Source: Blautia faecis (GTDB lineage Bacteria > Bacillota > Clostridia > Lachnospirales > Lachnospiraceae). From it: a stretch of 64,000 nt of DNA. The translations under genes were made by a program, and so were the position numbers. The notes beneath the pieces were generated by a model. The model saw only the letters and a list, made by a program, of their open reading frames with translations. It ran no database searches and was not told where the DNA came from. The number at the start of each line of letters is the position of its first letter. Position 1 is the stretch's first letter. Of the stretch, positions 18,520-28,515 are shown one piece after another. The DNA is taken from assembly GCF_020554845.1 (NCBI RefSeq), contig NZ_JAJCIA010000010.1, positions 1 through 64,000 of the forward strand, written 5' to 3'.

Positions 18520-20151
18520 CTAAAAGCCTCGACGCAGCCGATCTGTCTGCTGCAAGTTTCGTTTTAATACTCTTCCTCCATTTTCCATAGCTGTAATCCG
18601 CTCTCTGTCAAACCCCTCCAGCAGTATGATCGCACATTTACGGGATATTCCCAGACGGTCACGAAATTCTCCAGTCTGGATCATCCCCTTTTCTTCATAT
18701 AACAGATACGCCATATCCAGAGCTTTCTGCCGTATTTCCCAGTGCATATAATGCTTCTCGTCAAACCGTACAAGAACACCCTCCCGCACCATGGCAAAGA
18801 ACACTTCTGAAAAATCCCGCTCACCGGAAAATACTTTCTTCACTTCATCTGTCAGCGGAGGCATAAAGCCCGATTTCAGATATAATTCCTGCAGCTGCAA
18901 AAAGACAGAATTCCCACATATTTCTTCTGTTATTTTTCCTGAAGCGTGTGCTTTTTTTCTTTCCTTTCCGGTACATGCGCAATGAACAACAGCATCTGCA
19001 TTCTGTCTTTTTTTCCTTTTTACCCCATTGGGATTCAGCACAACTCCACCGCCGATGGTTTCTACCGGCGAATAAAATCTTATAACAAAATGATCCCCTG
19101 CTTTCATTGCCGTCACCTGCTCCATCCGAAGCTGGACTACGGCCTCTTCACCGGGCTTCAGCACTTCTCTGTCAAACAGAATTATTTTACACACCAGTTC
19201 TGCTGCCCCATGATAAAGATGAACACGGGTACCGCTTTTTAAAGAACGCTGTCCTGATTTCAACAGCTGCAGCCGTACATCTGCGATCATGGTACCTTCC
19301 ATACTTCCTGCTGCTGCCAGAATTTCTCCCCGGGAGATATGCTCTTTTCCAATTCCCGGAAGGTTCACTGCCACCCGCTGTCCCGGAACAGCTTCGGATA
19401 CTTCCTGTCCATGCACCTGAATTCCCCGGATTTTTACCCTTTCAGCTCTGGGATAAAGCATAGTGTCATAATTCAAGCCTAAACTGTCATCAAGCAGCGT
19501 CCCTGTCACTACGGTTCCAAAGCCTTTTAAAGAAAACACACGATCTATGGGCAGGCGAAACGCAGATGCTTTTGTCCCCATTCTGCCTGTGCAGCTGTCA
19601 CCTTCTTTTCGGGAAAGCTTCTGATTTCCCGTGTTTTTTCCGACGGTGCACAGTTTCCACAACACCCTGCGCAGTTCCTCAATCCCACGCCCATCCACAG
19701 CACTGGTCACTACCACATCCGCATTTTCCAGAAACGTTCCCTCTGCAAATTCCTTGATTTCCTGGTCAAGTCCCTTTTTCCATTCCAGGTCACCTTTGGT
19801 GAGTACAATCACACCCTTTCGAATACCAAGCAGGGAAAGTATTGCCAGATGTTCCCTGGTCTGAGGCATAACTCCCTCATCCGCTGCAATCACTACCATG
19901 GCAATGTCCATTCCGCCAGCTCCGGCCAGCATATTCTTTATAAATTTTTCATGACCTGGCACATCAATAATCCCTGCTTCCCTGCCATCCGGAAATTTCA
20001 GAAACGCAAAACCATTTTCAATTGTAATCCCCCGCCTTTTTTCCTCTGCCAGGCGATCCGTATCCGTGCCTGTCAGCGCCTTGACCAGCCAGGTTTTACC
20101 ATGATCAATATGTCCGGCAGTACCTATGATCCTGTGCCTTTTTTCTTCCAT
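18520..20151 (-). CDS. selB: Selenocysteine-specific elongation factor SelB (short form)
   Basis: GTPase that delivers Sec-tRNA to SECIS-bearing mRNAs. The start is placed at 20151 ([19 protein letters not shown]), where the usual SelB N-terminus begins; an in-frame TTG 51 nt upstream lacks a ribosome site. G motifs are [23 protein letters not shown] and TKGDLEW. EF-Tu-like domains run to about residue 370. The C-terminal part is only about 170 residues, enough for roughly two winged helices including the RNA-binding last one, so the 543-residue protein is shorter than the 610-640 typical of the family. Confidence 0.93.
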   Translation of the reverse strand: MEEKRHRIIGTAGHIDHGKTWLVKALTGTDTDRLAEEKRRGITIENGFAFLKFPDGREAGIIDVPGHEKFIKNMLAGAGGMDIAMVVIAADEGVMPQTREHLAILSLLGIRKGVIVLTKGDLEWKKGLDQEIKEFAEGTFLENADVVVTSAVDGRGIEELRRVLWKLCTVGKNTGNQKLSRKEGDSCTGRMGTKASAFRLPIDRVFSLKGFGTVVTGTLLDDSLGLNYDTMLYPRAERVKIRGIQVHGQEVSEAVPGQRVAVNLPGIGKEHISRGEILAAAGSMEGTMIADVRLQLLKSGQRSLKSGTRVHLYHGAAELVCKIILFDREVLKPGEEAVVQLRMEQVTAMKAGDHFVIRFYSPVETIGGGVVLNPNGVKRKKRQNADAVVHCACTGKERKKAHASGKITEEICGNSVFLQLQELYLKSGFMPPLTDEVKKVFSGERDFSEVFFAMVREGVLVRFDEKHYMHWEIRQKALDMAYLLYEEKGMIQTGEFRDRLGISRKCAIILLEGFDRERITAMENGGRVLKRNLQQTDRLRRGF

Positions 20152-20304
20152 ATCTTTTTCACGCCCCATTTTGTTCGAACAATCCCACTTTTTCGTTTCC
20201 AAATAAACAGCGCGAAGAAGCCACTTCTCCGCGCCATGTTTACGTTTATAACAATATTGTCTTTTTTCTGTTGTTTGGAAATATAATTCAGTAATTTAAT
20301 AACA

Positions 20305-22143
20305 TTATTCTACAGTAACAGATTTTGCCAGGTTTCTCGGCTTGTCCACATCCAGGCCCTTCGCTACGCTGACATAATATCCCATCAACTGCAGCGGAAC
20401 AATTGCAAGGCTGGTTGTGAAATACTTCTCCGTCTTGGGAACATATACGGAGAAATCAGCGGTATCCTCAATACTGTAATTGCCATAGCTGGTCAGTCCC
20501 ATCAGATAAGCTCCACGGCTCTTTACCTCAACCATATTGCTCAGTGTCTTCTCAAAAAGATCCTTCTGGGTCATCACACCGATCACCAGAGTACCATCCT
20601 CTACAAGGCTGATCGTTCCGTGCTTCAGCTCACCTGCTGCGTAAGCCTCAGAATGAATATAACTGATTTCCTTCATCTTCAGGCTTCCTTCCATGCTGAT
20701 AGCATAGTCAATTCCTCGTCCAATGAAGAAAATATCATGGGCATTTGCATACTTGCTTGCAAACCACTGGATACGCTCCTTATCATCCAGAACACGGCTG
20801 ATCTTGTCCGGCAGGGTCTCCATCTCAGCAAGCAGACGGGTCACATTCCCCTCCTCAAGCTTTCCCTGGACAAAAGCACTCTGGATAGCCAGCAGATACA
20901 TGGCGATCAGCTGGGTGCTGTAAGCCTTGGTGGTGGCAACAGAAATCTCAGGTCCTGCATAAGTATATAACGTATAATCGCTCTCTCTTGCAATGCTGGA
21001 GCCTACAACATTGACTACACTAAGTACCGGAACATTTCTATCCTTGGCAAGACGAAGGGCAGCCAGGCTGTCTGCGGTCTCTCCAGACTGGGAAATAATA
21101 ACCACCATGGAATCCTCCACAAGGATCGGATCACGGTAACGGAACTCAGAAGCCACATCCACCTCAACCGGGATCTTCGCCATGGATTCGATCACATATT
21201 TGCCAACCATACCAACATGGTAAGCAGAACCGCAGGCGATGATATAGATTCTCTTAAGAGAAGCCAGCTTCTCATCTGTAAGCCCTGTCTCAGAAAAATC
21301 AATGTGTCCCTCTTTTACATAAGCGCCAATGGTGTCCTGAACGGCCTTCGGCTGCTCATGGATCTCTTTCAGCATAAAGTGCTCATAGCCGCCCTTCTCA
21401 GCAGCAGCTGCATCCCACTGGATCTCCACAACGTCTTTCTCAATCTCTTCACGGTCGATATTGTAGAAATGGATCTCATCACGGGAAAGCTCCGCAATTT
21501 CAAGATTGCCGATATAATAAACTCTTCTGGTCTGATCCAGGATCGCAGGAACATCAGAAGCGATAAGGCTTCCGTTCTCGCTCTTTCCAATGATCAGCGG
21601 ACTGTCCTTGCGGGCTGCAAACAGTTTGCCCGGATAGTCCTTGAAAATAACACCAAATGCATAAGAACCGCGGATACGGAGCATTGCTCTGGAGATTGCT
21701 TCCAACGGAGTTCCGGTTTTCTTATAGTAGTAATCTACCAGCTTCACAGCCACTTCTGTATCTGTCTGTGAATAGAACGTATAACCGGAACGAAGAAGCT
21801 TCGCCTTCAGCTCCTGATAATTCTCGATAATTCCATTATGAACAAGTACTACGGACTTATCATCTGTACAATGAGGATGGGCATTTGTCTCAGAAGGCTC
21901 TCCATGAGTCGCCCAGCGGGTATGACCGATACCGCAGGTACCCGGTACGGCTGAACCGCCGTCTGTCTTCTCGATCAAAGTTTTCAGACGCCCTTTCGCC
22001 TTTACGATTGCGATCTTATCAGTTGCCTCGTTTCGAACTGCGATACCTGCTGAATCATAGCCTCTGTATTCCAGCTTGGAAAGGCCTGTCAGCAAAATCG
22101 GTGCCGCCTGTTCATCTCCTACATAACCAACAATTCCACACAT
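20305..22143 (-). CDS. glmS: Glucosamine-6-phosphate synthase (housekeeping copy)
   Basis: Glutamine:fructose-6-P aminotransferase, the first step toward UDP-GlcNAc. The 612-residue protein begins MCGIVGYVGDEQAAP, exposing the catalytic Cys2 after Met removal, followed by the glutaminase domain (GHTRWATHGEPS, HNGIIENY) and two SIS sugar-isomerase domains (SQSGETADSLAALR, AYAAGELKHGTISL). It lies 24 nt downstream of a sugar transferase gene, so there is no room for a glmS ribozyme. This is one of three glmS sequences in the window. Confidence 0.96.
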   Translation of the reverse strand: MCGIVGYVGDEQAAPILLTGLSKLEYRGYDSAGIAVRNEATDKIAIVKAKGRLKTLIEKTDGGSAVPGTCGIGHTRWATHGEPSETNAHPHCTDDKSVVLVHNGIIENYQELKAKLLRSGYTFYSQTDTEVAVKLVDYYYKKTGTPLEAISRAMLRIRGSYAFGVIFKDYPGKLFAARKDSPLIIGKSENGSLIASDVPAILDQTRRVYYIGNLEIAELSRDEIHFYNIDREEIEKDVVEIQWDAAAAEKGGYEHFMLKEIHEQPKAVQDTIGAYVKEGHIDFSETGLTDEKLASLKRIYIIACGSAYHVGMVGKYVIESMAKIPVEVDVASEFRYRDPILVEDSMVVIISQSGETADSLAALRLAKDRNVPVLSVVNVVGSSIARESDYTLYTYAGPEISVATTKAYSTQLIAMYLLAIQSAFVQGKLEEGNVTRLLAEMETLPDKISRVLDDKERIQWFASKYANAHDIFFIGRGIDYAISMEGSLKMKEISYIHSEAYAAGELKHGTISLVEDGTLVIGVMTQKDLFEKTLSNMVEVKSRGAYLMGLTSYGNYSIEDTADFSVYVPKTEKYFTTSLAIVPLQLMGYYVSVAKGLDVDKPRNLAKSVTVE

Positions 22144-22167
22144 AAAATTTCCTCCTCAGTCTCAGTC

Positions 22168-23550
22168 TTAATCATTCTCCTCGTTTTTCTCCTGGCCAGC
22201 TGTCTTCTGCCATGCCTCAACCCCTTCTGTATTTTCCTTCTGGAAAAGGATTTTGAAGGTAAGCATCAAAAGCTTCAGATCCAGCTTCAGAGAATAGGTC
22301 TCAATATAGGTGAGATCCAGTTTCAGCTTATCATAAGGTGTCGTGTTGTATTTACCATAAACCTGGGCATAACCGGTAAGTCCGGCCTTCACTTTCAGGC
22401 GGTAATCAAATTCAGGGATCCTCTCGCTATACAGTGCAGCAATTTCCGGCCGCTCCGGTCTTGGGCCTACCAGAGACATATCACCTTTCAGGATATTAAA
22501 AATCTGTGGCAGCTCATCGAAATGGATCCGGCGGATAAGCTTCCCGACCGGTGTGATCCTGTCATCCTCTTTCTTCGCCAGCTGGGCACCCTTCACTTCA
22601 GAGTCCATTTTCATGCTTCTGAATTTCAGGATCATAAAGATCTGCTTATCCTTCGTAAGACGCGGCTGCTTATAAAAAACAGGACCGCCATCATAAAGCT
22701 TAATAGCAAGTGCGATCAGAATCATAAACGGAGATGCAATCACCAGCCCTGCCAGGGAAAATATAATATCCACAATTCTTTTGAAAAACAGCTGCTCTGC
22801 TGTCAGACGCAGGTTTCTGGAAAGAAGAAGCGTGGTATCAAATAAATGAATATCGTCTGCATTCCGGAGCATAATATCAGAAAGCTTCGGAATAGAATAA
22901 CAGCGGATATCCTTCTCAAAGCAGTATTTCAGGAGAAGATTTCGTTCGTGGGACGGGATATCCCCGATCACAACTGCTTTATATCCGTTGATCTTCTCCT
23001 TGATCACGTCAAGGCCAAGGGAAAGGGATGCCATCTCTTTAATGGCATATTTATCCTCTCTGGTCTCAAACTTATTCCTTAAATCTCCCGGATTACGTCC
23101 GCCATAAATCATCAGCATCTGTCTGGGCGGATACAGTCTGGTGTACACATAACGCATACCAACCACCCATATGACAACGATCACCAGGTCAATCCCCGTC
23201 ATAGCCAGCATAGGTGTCAGATGCTCTCCCAGACGCCAGCGACCGATCAGGCACAACTGTAAATAGGTAATAAAATTCACGCAGCACACAGACAGGATCT
23301 GGGAATAGATTACTTCAAATACCCGCAGATAACCCACCTTAAAACCACCGTAAATTTTGTAAAAGAAGTATATCATCAGCACATACAAACCGATGACTAC
23401 CTGATTACCTCTGTCAAAGCGTCTGCCGATGACCTCCTTGTGGGCATAAAATTTATACCAGATATAGGCGAAAAGCAATGTTTCAATAGCGATGATCACC
23501 GCAGACGCCAAAAACATGATCAGTCTCTTATATCGTTCGCGATTTTCCAT
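22168..23550 (-). CDS. Polyprenyl-phosphate sugar-1-phosphate transferase
   Basis: Probable initiating enzyme of an exopolysaccharide, moving a sugar-1-phosphate from a UDP-sugar to undecaprenyl phosphate at the membrane (WbaP/WcaJ-type). The N-terminal half has four to five membrane helices and a CoA-binding-like region (LLKYCFEKDIRCYSIP). The C-terminal catalytic domain starts at about residue 265 (KRIVDIIFSLAGLVIASP) with FRSMKMDSE and DELPQIFNILKGDMSLVGPRPE. It appears to share a transcript with glmS and is divergent from the LCP/kinase module. Confidence 0.88.
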   Translation of the reverse strand: MENRERYKRLIMFLASAVIIAIETLLFAYIWYKFYAHKEVIGRRFDRGNQVVIGLYVLMIYFFYKIYGGFKVGYLRVFEVIYSQILSVCCVNFITYLQLCLIGRWRLGEHLTPMLAMTGIDLVIVVIWVVGMRYVYTRLYPPRQMLMIYGGRNPGDLRNKFETREDKYAIKEMASLSLGLDVIKEKINGYKAVVIGDIPSHERNLLLKYCFEKDIRCYSIPKLSDIMLRNADDIHLFDTTLLLSRNLRLTAEQLFFKRIVDIIFSLAGLVIASPFMILIALAIKLYDGGPVFYKQPRLTKDKQIFMILKFRSMKMDSEVKGAQLAKKEDDRITPVGKLIRRIHFDELPQIFNILKGDMSLVGPRPERPEIAALYSERIPEFDYRLKVKAGLTGYAQVYGKYNTTPYDKLKLDLTYIETYSLKLDLKLLMLTFKILFQKENTEGVEAWQKTAGQEKNEEND

Positions 23551-23998
23551 TTTTTCCTCCAGTAAATTTCCTCTGAAATCTATACGTTGTATAAGTATAG
23601 CACAAAAAATCCCAGAGGAAAACGATTTTTTTCGTCACTCATTTTTGACAAAAAATGACAGAGCGGGTTGATATCCACCCCAAACCGTGATAAAATCAGT
23701 ACACATTGTGGTAAAGCAATATAATATTTATACAATATGATATTTTATAATGTGAAGTAAATAACAGATTCTAAGTTTTGTCAATATGTAATTTTCAGAG
23801 TGACGGTTTACAGGTACTGTTCCGTTACTGTTCACAGGGAATGTTCCGCGAGGTGTTTTTTGTGAGCAAGGCTCACAGAAAACCCGAGAATTGCGGCGCG
23901 AAATCATGCAAATGCATGATTTCTGTGCATCACGGAGCGTGTTGCTGTGAACGGAGTGAACAGCTGCGAAGTATACCTCGGTCTGCAGAAAGGAATCA
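23551..23998. promoter_or_regulatory. Divergent promoter region with structured leader
   Basis: Left-facing: an extended -10 (minus strand TGCTATACT near 23600) fits the sugar transferase gene. Right-facing: TTGATA, 17 nt and TAAAAT near 23668-23696 would start a leader of about 300 nt. The leader holds TGTGAGC-AAG-GCTCACA (23861-23877), an almost perfect 24-nt palindrome (23900-23923, arms GAAATCATGCA/TGCATGATTTC), CTGTTCAC (23828-23835) with GTGAACAG (23956-23963), and CGAGGT (23849-23854) with ACCTCG (23975-23980). The last two pairs interleave as in a pseudoknot. Confidence 0.5.
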
Positions 23999-25009
23999 AT
24001 GCGTCATAATCAAATTTCCAGACAGAATAAAAATAAAAAAATAAAATATCTCGCCATAGGACTTGCCGCTGGCGTTCTTGGCATAGGCTCAGCTGCAGGT
24101 GTTCTCACTTCTGCCAACAGCCATGCTGTGACCCAGAGTGCATCCTCTTCCACACAGGATACTGACCAGATCACTTATAAAGGTGTTACCTATGTTCCGA
24201 AAGGGAATCTTGAGACTTACCTTTTCGCCGGAATTGATTCTCCGGATAAGGTAACCGAGATCAAGGAATACGACGGCACCGGTCAGTGCGACGTGCTGCT
24301 TGTGCTTGTCCGCGACAGAAGCACAGACACCTGCAAGTTTCTCACCATCGACCGGAACACCATGACTCCGGTGAAGAGCCTTGCAGATGACGGCTCTTAC
24401 ATAGATACCACAGAATGCCAGATATCCCTGGCACACGCCATGAGCCTGGATCATGAGACCCGTGCAGAGAATACTGTGGATGCAGTTTCCACGCTCCTTG
24501 GAGGTCACAAGATCGACGGCTTTGCAATGGTAAACATGAGCGCCATCGAAGTGGTAAATGATATGGTTGGCGGTGTCACCGTCACCATCGAGGATGATTT
24601 CCCGGACAGTGACACACTGATCAAGGGACAGACCGTAACTCTGCACGGTAAGGACGCTGAGCGCTTCATCCGTGAGCGCAAGACCGTTGCCGACGGACTG
24701 AATGAGAACCGGATGAGCCGTCAGGCCCAGTACGAGGAAGCTTTCAAGCCTGTTTTCCAGGCGAAATGCAGTGAAGATAAGACGTTCCCGCTGGATCTTT
24801 ATCATGCACTTGAGGACTACATGACTACCAACATCAGTGCCAAGAAGTTTTCCCGTCTTGCCCTTCTTCTTTCCGATGAGAAAGAGGAGGAGAAAGTATC
24901 CATAGAGGGAACTGCAGACTTCGACGAGGATGGCTGGCAGACTTTCACTCCTGATCCGGACAGCCTTCAGGAAGCGATCCTTTCGCTTTTTTATAAGGAA
25001 AAGAAATAA
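23999..25009 (+). CDS. LytR-CpsA-Psr (LCP) family ligase
   Basis: Extracytoplasmic enzyme that transfers undecaprenyl-linked glycopolymers to peptidoglycan. The ATG follows AAAGGAATCA. The 336-residue protein has a basic N-terminus, one membrane helix (YLAIGLAAGVLGIGSAAGVL), and the LCP domain from about residue 75 (LFAGIDSPD, DVLLVLVRD, LTIDRNTMT, GVTVTIEDDFP, RFIRERKTVADGLNENRMSR). It opens a rightward module with a copolymerase and a tyrosine kinase. Confidence 0.9.
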   Translation: MRHNQISRQNKNKKIKYLAIGLAAGVLGIGSAAGVLTSANSHAVTQSASSSTQDTDQITYKGVTYVPKGNLETYLFAGIDSPDKVTEIKEYDGTGQCDVLLVLVRDRSTDTCKFLTIDRNTMTPVKSLADDGSYIDTTECQISLAHAMSLDHETRAENTVDAVSTLLGGHKIDGFAMVNMSAIEVVNDMVGGVTVTIEDDFPDSDTLIKGQTVTLHGKDAERFIRERKTVADGLNENRMSRQAQYEEAFKPVFQAKCSEDKTFPLDLYHALEDYMTTNISAKKFSRLALLLSDEKEEEKVSIEGTADFDEDGWQTFTPDPDSLQEAILSLFYKEKK

Positions 25010-25084
25010 TTTTCCTGTTAGAAAATAAATCGTAGCTGGGAAAATTCTGAACAGCTACAATAAACAAAATTAAGGAGACCCGAC

Positions 25085-25834
25085 ATGAACGAAGAACTCA
25101 CAAACGACGAGGTGGAAATCGACCTTGTGGATCTAGGCTACGCCTTGTTAGACAAATGGCGTTATCTGCTGATCAGTCTAATTGCAGGCGCTGTACTTCT
25201 GGGTGCGTATTCCTTTTTCTTTATCGCACCTACCTATGAATCCACAGCCAAGCTTTACGTAGTATCTGCCTCAGACGATTCTGTAGTCAATTTAAGTGAC
25301 CTGAATCTTGGTACTTCCCTGACTGCAGACTATGAACAGCTGATGCTCAGCTATCCGGTACTGAACCGTGTCATTGACCGTCTGGATCTGGATGCCACAT
25401 CTGATGAACTGGCTAAAGCTTTTTCACTGAACAACCCAAGCGATACCCGTATTCTGGAGATCACTGCTACTTCTACCGATCCGCAGATGGCTATGGATCT
25501 GGCTGAAACTATGGCAGAGGAAGCTATTGATTATCTCCCGGATACCATGAGCACACTTGCTCCGAATCTGGCGCAGCATGCCAAGCTTCCTGAGAGTAAG
25601 GTAGCTCCAAGCTATACCAAGTTCACCATGATCGGTGCTCTGCTTGGTCTTCTCATCTGTGCAGCATTCTTTATTGTAAAATATCTGATGGATGACACCA
25701 TCCATACTGCAGATGATATGGAAAAATATTTTGGACTGGTACCTCTTACCACTATCCCTGACAGCGATCAGGTAATCGATCTGGATGAGGAGCAGCACCG
25801 CAGACGCGGCAGAAAGAGAGGTCGTAAGAAATAA
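25085..25834 (+). CDS. Polysaccharide co-polymerase (Wzz/CpsC-like)
   Basis: Chain-length regulator and membrane activator of the next gene's kinase. The 249-residue protein has helix 1 at about residues 30-52 (YLLISLIAGAVLLGAYSFFF), an extracytoplasmic loop with TYESTAKLYVVS, helix 2 at about 178-200 (FTMIGALLGLLICAAFFIV), and a basic Arg/Lys C-terminus. This is the two-helix CpsC/CapA layout of Gram-positive bacteria. TAAGGAGACCCGAC precedes the ATG. Its stop overlaps the kinase start (TAATG). Confidence 0.9.
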   Translation: MNEELTNDEVEIDLVDLGYALLDKWRYLLISLIAGAVLLGAYSFFFIAPTYESTAKLYVVSASDDSVVNLSDLNLGTSLTADYEQLMLSYPVLNRVIDRLDLDATSDELAKAFSLNNPSDTRILEITATSTDPQMAMDLAETMAEEAIDYLPDTMSTLAPNLAQHAKLPESKVAPSYTKFTMIGALLGLLICAAFFIVKYLMDDTIHTADDMEKYFGLVPLTTIPDSDQVIDLDEEQHRRRGRKRGRKK

Positions 25835-26601
25835 TGAACCAGCTTAATGTAAACCTTCCGGAGCTGCCCTATGCAGTTTCCGAAGCGATGAACCGACTTC
25901 GTATTAATATTAAATTCTGCGGTAAAAATACCCGCAAGATCCTTTTGACCAGCTGCCAGCCTAATGAAGGTAAGAGTACCATTTCCTCCTACCTGTGGAA
26001 AATGCTTGCAGAAGCAGGATTTCCTACTGTTCTGGTAGACGTTGACCTTCGTAAATCTGTTATGAAAACACGTTTTCAGATGGACTATGACGATGACACT
26101 ACCATGGGACTGAACCACTATCTTTCCGGTATGGCAGAATATGAGGACGTTGTATACAGTACCAATATTCCAAACGGCTATATGGTTCCGTGTACACAGC
26201 TCCTTGAGAATCCTTCCGCTCTTCTGGAAGATGTTCGTTTCAAAGAGCTTCTGAATACCCTTTCAGAGAATTATCGTTTTGTTATTATAGATTCCCCGCC
26301 GCTTGGCAGTGTATCAGATGGAGCGCTTATCGCTTCTCTGTGCGACGGCGCAGTTCTGGTCGTACGTGCCGGTACTACACCGCGTACTCTGATCAAGCAG
26401 TCTCTTTATGAGATCCAGCAGTCTGGCTGCAAGCTCCTCGGTACAGTTCTGAACCGTGCCGATGTAAAGGGACGTGTTTATGGCAAGTATGGCTATGGAA
26501 AATACGGTTATGGTTATGGATACGGCTATGGTTATGAGCCTAAGGATAAGAAAAACAGCTCTGACTCCGCTGCCGCAGATAAGAATTCTACCGAAAAATA
26601 A
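25834..26601 (+). CDS. BY-family tyrosine kinase (CpsD/EpsB-like)
   Basis: Bacterial tyrosine kinase controlling polysaccharide synthesis by autophosphorylation. The 255-residue protein has Walker A LLTSCQPNEGKSTISSYL (about residue 33), Walker A' VLVDVDLRKS and Walker B VIIDSPPLGSVSDG. The C-terminal tail carries nine tyrosines in Gly-Tyr repeats (YGKYGYGKYGYGYGYGYGY), the autophosphorylation cluster, followed by a polar tail. No matching phosphatase is in view. Confidence 0.93.
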   Translation: MNQLNVNLPELPYAVSEAMNRLRINIKFCGKNTRKILLTSCQPNEGKSTISSYLWKMLAEAGFPTVLVDVDLRKSVMKTRFQMDYDDDTTMGLNHYLSGMAEYEDVVYSTNIPNGYMVPCTQLLENPSALLEDVRFKELLNTLSENYRFVIIDSPPLGSVSDGALIASLCDGAVLVVRAGTTPRTLIKQSLYEIQQSGCKLLGTVLNRADVKGRVYGKYGYGKYGYGYGYGYGYEPKDKKNSSDSAAADKNSTEK

Positions 26602-26724
26602 CCGTTTGTGCTATTTTTACCGGCTGTGAACTTTATTCACAGCAATCCAACTTCCGGATAAACGGGTCTGCGTGGGGAGACCGTTTATTAAATACATTAA
26701 ATTAAGAAATAGAGGGTGTTACCA

Positions 26725-27318
26725 ATGAAATCATTCAAAAAAGTAGCTGTAACCATCCTGGCTGCAGTAATGATGCTTCTCATCAGCACTACTGTTTTTG
26801 CAGCAGATTCACCTGTAAAAACATCTTTCAATGCTTCTCTTACAAAGAAGACTGTAACTTACACTGGTAAGAAACAGCAGCCAAAGGTTGTAGTTAAGAA
26901 TGAAGCTGGAAAAACAATCAAAGCTAAATACTACACAGTAAAAGTTAAAACATGTAAGAATGCCGGAACATACAAAGTTACCATCATCGGTAAAGGAAAA
27001 TATGCCGGATATACACAGACTCTTACTTACAAGATCAAAGCTAAAACTCAGAAGGTTACCTTAAAGTCTACTGACAAGTATACTGTAAAGGCTTCTGCAG
27101 TTAAGAAGAACAGCAAGACTCTTAAGAAAGCTATCAAAGTAACTAAGAAAACTGGTAAAGTTTCTTACACAACAAACAACTCCAAGATCAAAGTTAACAA
27201 AAACGGTAAGATCGTAGTTGCTAAGGGAACCAAGAAAGGTACCTATCAGGTAAAAGTTACTGTTAAAGCTAAAAACTACAAGACAGTAAGCAAATACATC
27301 ACCGTTACAGTTAAATAA
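26725..27318 (+). CDS. Secreted Lys-rich repeat protein
   Basis: Unknown function. A signal peptide is clear (SFKKVAVTILAAVMMLLIST..VFAAD). The mature part of about 170 residues is extremely rich in Lys and Thr and reads as two or three short beta-rich Ig-like modules (TVTYTGKKQQPKVVVKN; GTYKVTIIGKGKYAGYTQTL; GTYQVKVTVKAKNYKTVSKY). It has no LPXTG anchor; its strong positive charge could hold it on anionic polymers. The ATG at 26725 follows AGAGGG. It is the last gene of the EPS control module, before a strong terminator. Confidence 0.8.
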   Translation: MKSFKKVAVTILAAVMMLLISTTVFAADSPVKTSFNASLTKKTVTYTGKKQQPKVVVKNEAGKTIKAKYYTVKVKTCKNAGTYKVTIIGKGKYAGYTQTLTYKIKAKTQKVTLKSTDKYTVKASAVKKNSKTLKKAIKVTKKTGKVSYTTNNSKIKVNKNGKIVVAKGTKKGTYQVKVTVKAKNYKTVSKYITVTVK

Positions 27319-27334
27319 TTCTGGTGTATAATAA

Positions 27335-27375
27335 AAAACAGCTCTCTGACCACGCAGGGAGCTGTTTTTATTTTG
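27335..27375 (+). terminator. Intrinsic terminator
   Basis: AAAACAGCTC (27335-27344) and GAGCTGTTTT (27359-27368) form a perfect 10-bp stem followed by TATTTTG. It ends the LCP-kinase-secreted protein module. Confidence 0.85.
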
Positions 27376-27403
27376 TTACTGATTTTCGCCTCACATATTA
27401 TCC

Positions 27404-27784
27404 TCAGCTTAGGCGGCTGACCTTCTGACGATACTCTTCCAGGTCGCCTTCATCAATATAACCGATACTTAGCAAATATAAATTAAGCGCTTTTGTAAAA
27501 TCCCCCGTAGCTTCGGCGCCGTTTAAAGCAAAATCCAGATCTATAATCTTCTTCTCCTCTTCCTCCGTGCAGTCTACAATCTGAAATTGAACAGAGCATT
27601 GCTCTATGTCATAATTCATCGCAAGCAATATTTCCTTATCATCCTTGCAAACAGACAATTCAATTTCACGTTCCACCACCTGTTTCAAATCCAGTCCATA
27701 ATTCAATATACCGCTATTTTTTACATATTTGATATCATCGGCCTGTAAAATCAGCTGAAGTACGTCCTGTATTGTTTCCTTCAT
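27404..27784 (-). CDS. Hypothetical acidic protein
   Basis: I do not recognise this 126-residue protein. It has no signal peptide or membrane helix and is acidic. The middle (KEILLAMNYDIEQCSVQFQIVDCTEEEEKKI) looks like a beta-alpha domain; the end (EEYRQKVSRLS) is helical. It opens the accessory scar zone and has no clear partner. Confidence 0.55.
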   Translation of the reverse strand: MKETIQDVLQLILQADDIKYVKNSGILNYGLDLKQVVEREIELSVCKDDKEILLAMNYDIEQCSVQFQIVDCTEEEEKKIIDLDFALNGAEATGDFTKALNLYLLSIGYIDEGDLEEYRQKVSRLS

Positions 27785-27947
27785 TTTCTCTCACATCTTT
27801 CCTTTATTTTCGCAGCTGTTTGCTGCTTCAAATTTCTATGCTCATAATAGCACGGAAACAGGAGCTTCACAAGTTTTATCTGTCTGTTTTTATCTAAAAA
27901 TTTCGAGATTTTTTTCTGACGCAGCACTATAGATCTTCATACCAGAA

Positions 27948-28310
27948 CTATACAGTGGATGATTGTATAAAAGAGCGAATGATCGCATTGTCACTGGTAT
28001 TTTTCCAATAGCTGATAGGGGTTGCCTTTGGATCACGCTGCAATTCCAGCAGATAATTCATCACATCCCAGGGGCAATATACATCAAAATCACCAAAATG
28101 GTAGCCATCATACCATGCTTTAATATCAACAGCCCGTTCCACCAAATCAGCATCCTTTGGTAAGTCGCTGCTCATGCTCTGCGCCAATCTGGATTCCTTC
28201 AGATTTTCCAGCAGCACGTCCCTCCTCTAATATATCTAATACTACCTCTTCAAATTTAAGAAAGAAAACATATTTAATACCTTGCTTCCAGTTTGCAAGT
28301 TTAAGTTCTG
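27948..28310 (-). pseudogene. Remnants of AAA-ATPase/PD-(D/E)XK and Rpn-like genes
   Basis: Residues readable from 28217 down, AWYDGYHFGDFDVYCPWDV followed by ISYWKNTSDNAIIRSFI, are typical of the middle of the AAA-ATPase-like/PD-(D/E)XK (DUF1703) family, but both ends are missing. Just upstream in another frame (about 28310-28190) FFLKFEEVVLDILEEGRAAG resembles the tail of Rpn-type or related proteins. The stretch is a mosaic of decayed genes. Confidence 0.6.
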
Positions 28311-28515
28311 ATTTAGCTAATCGCTTGCAAAAGTAAATTCTGGCAAATCAAAATATCATGATTTTTATGGAAGTTAGTTTTGCAAAGTTCTTCAAAACTG
28401 GAATTTACTATTAGAAACAAGTTGTTTTATGCTTCATGATATTCTCCTTGGATAACGCCATCCGGATTCTATTGCTGACCCACAACTATAACTAGATATC
28501 AAGAGGTTTGCAACA
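28311..28515. other. AT-rich spacer without recognisable gene
   Basis: No ORF with a ribosome site was found. The sequence continues the decayed zone to its left; a short peptide with GGAGAATATC upstream (near 28440) is not convincing. Confidence 0.4.

Noticed and set aside
22144..22167. glmS ribozyme upstream of glmS
   Set aside because: Only 24 nt separate glmS from the upstream gene, too short for the ribozyme; nothing similar lies before the second glmS either.
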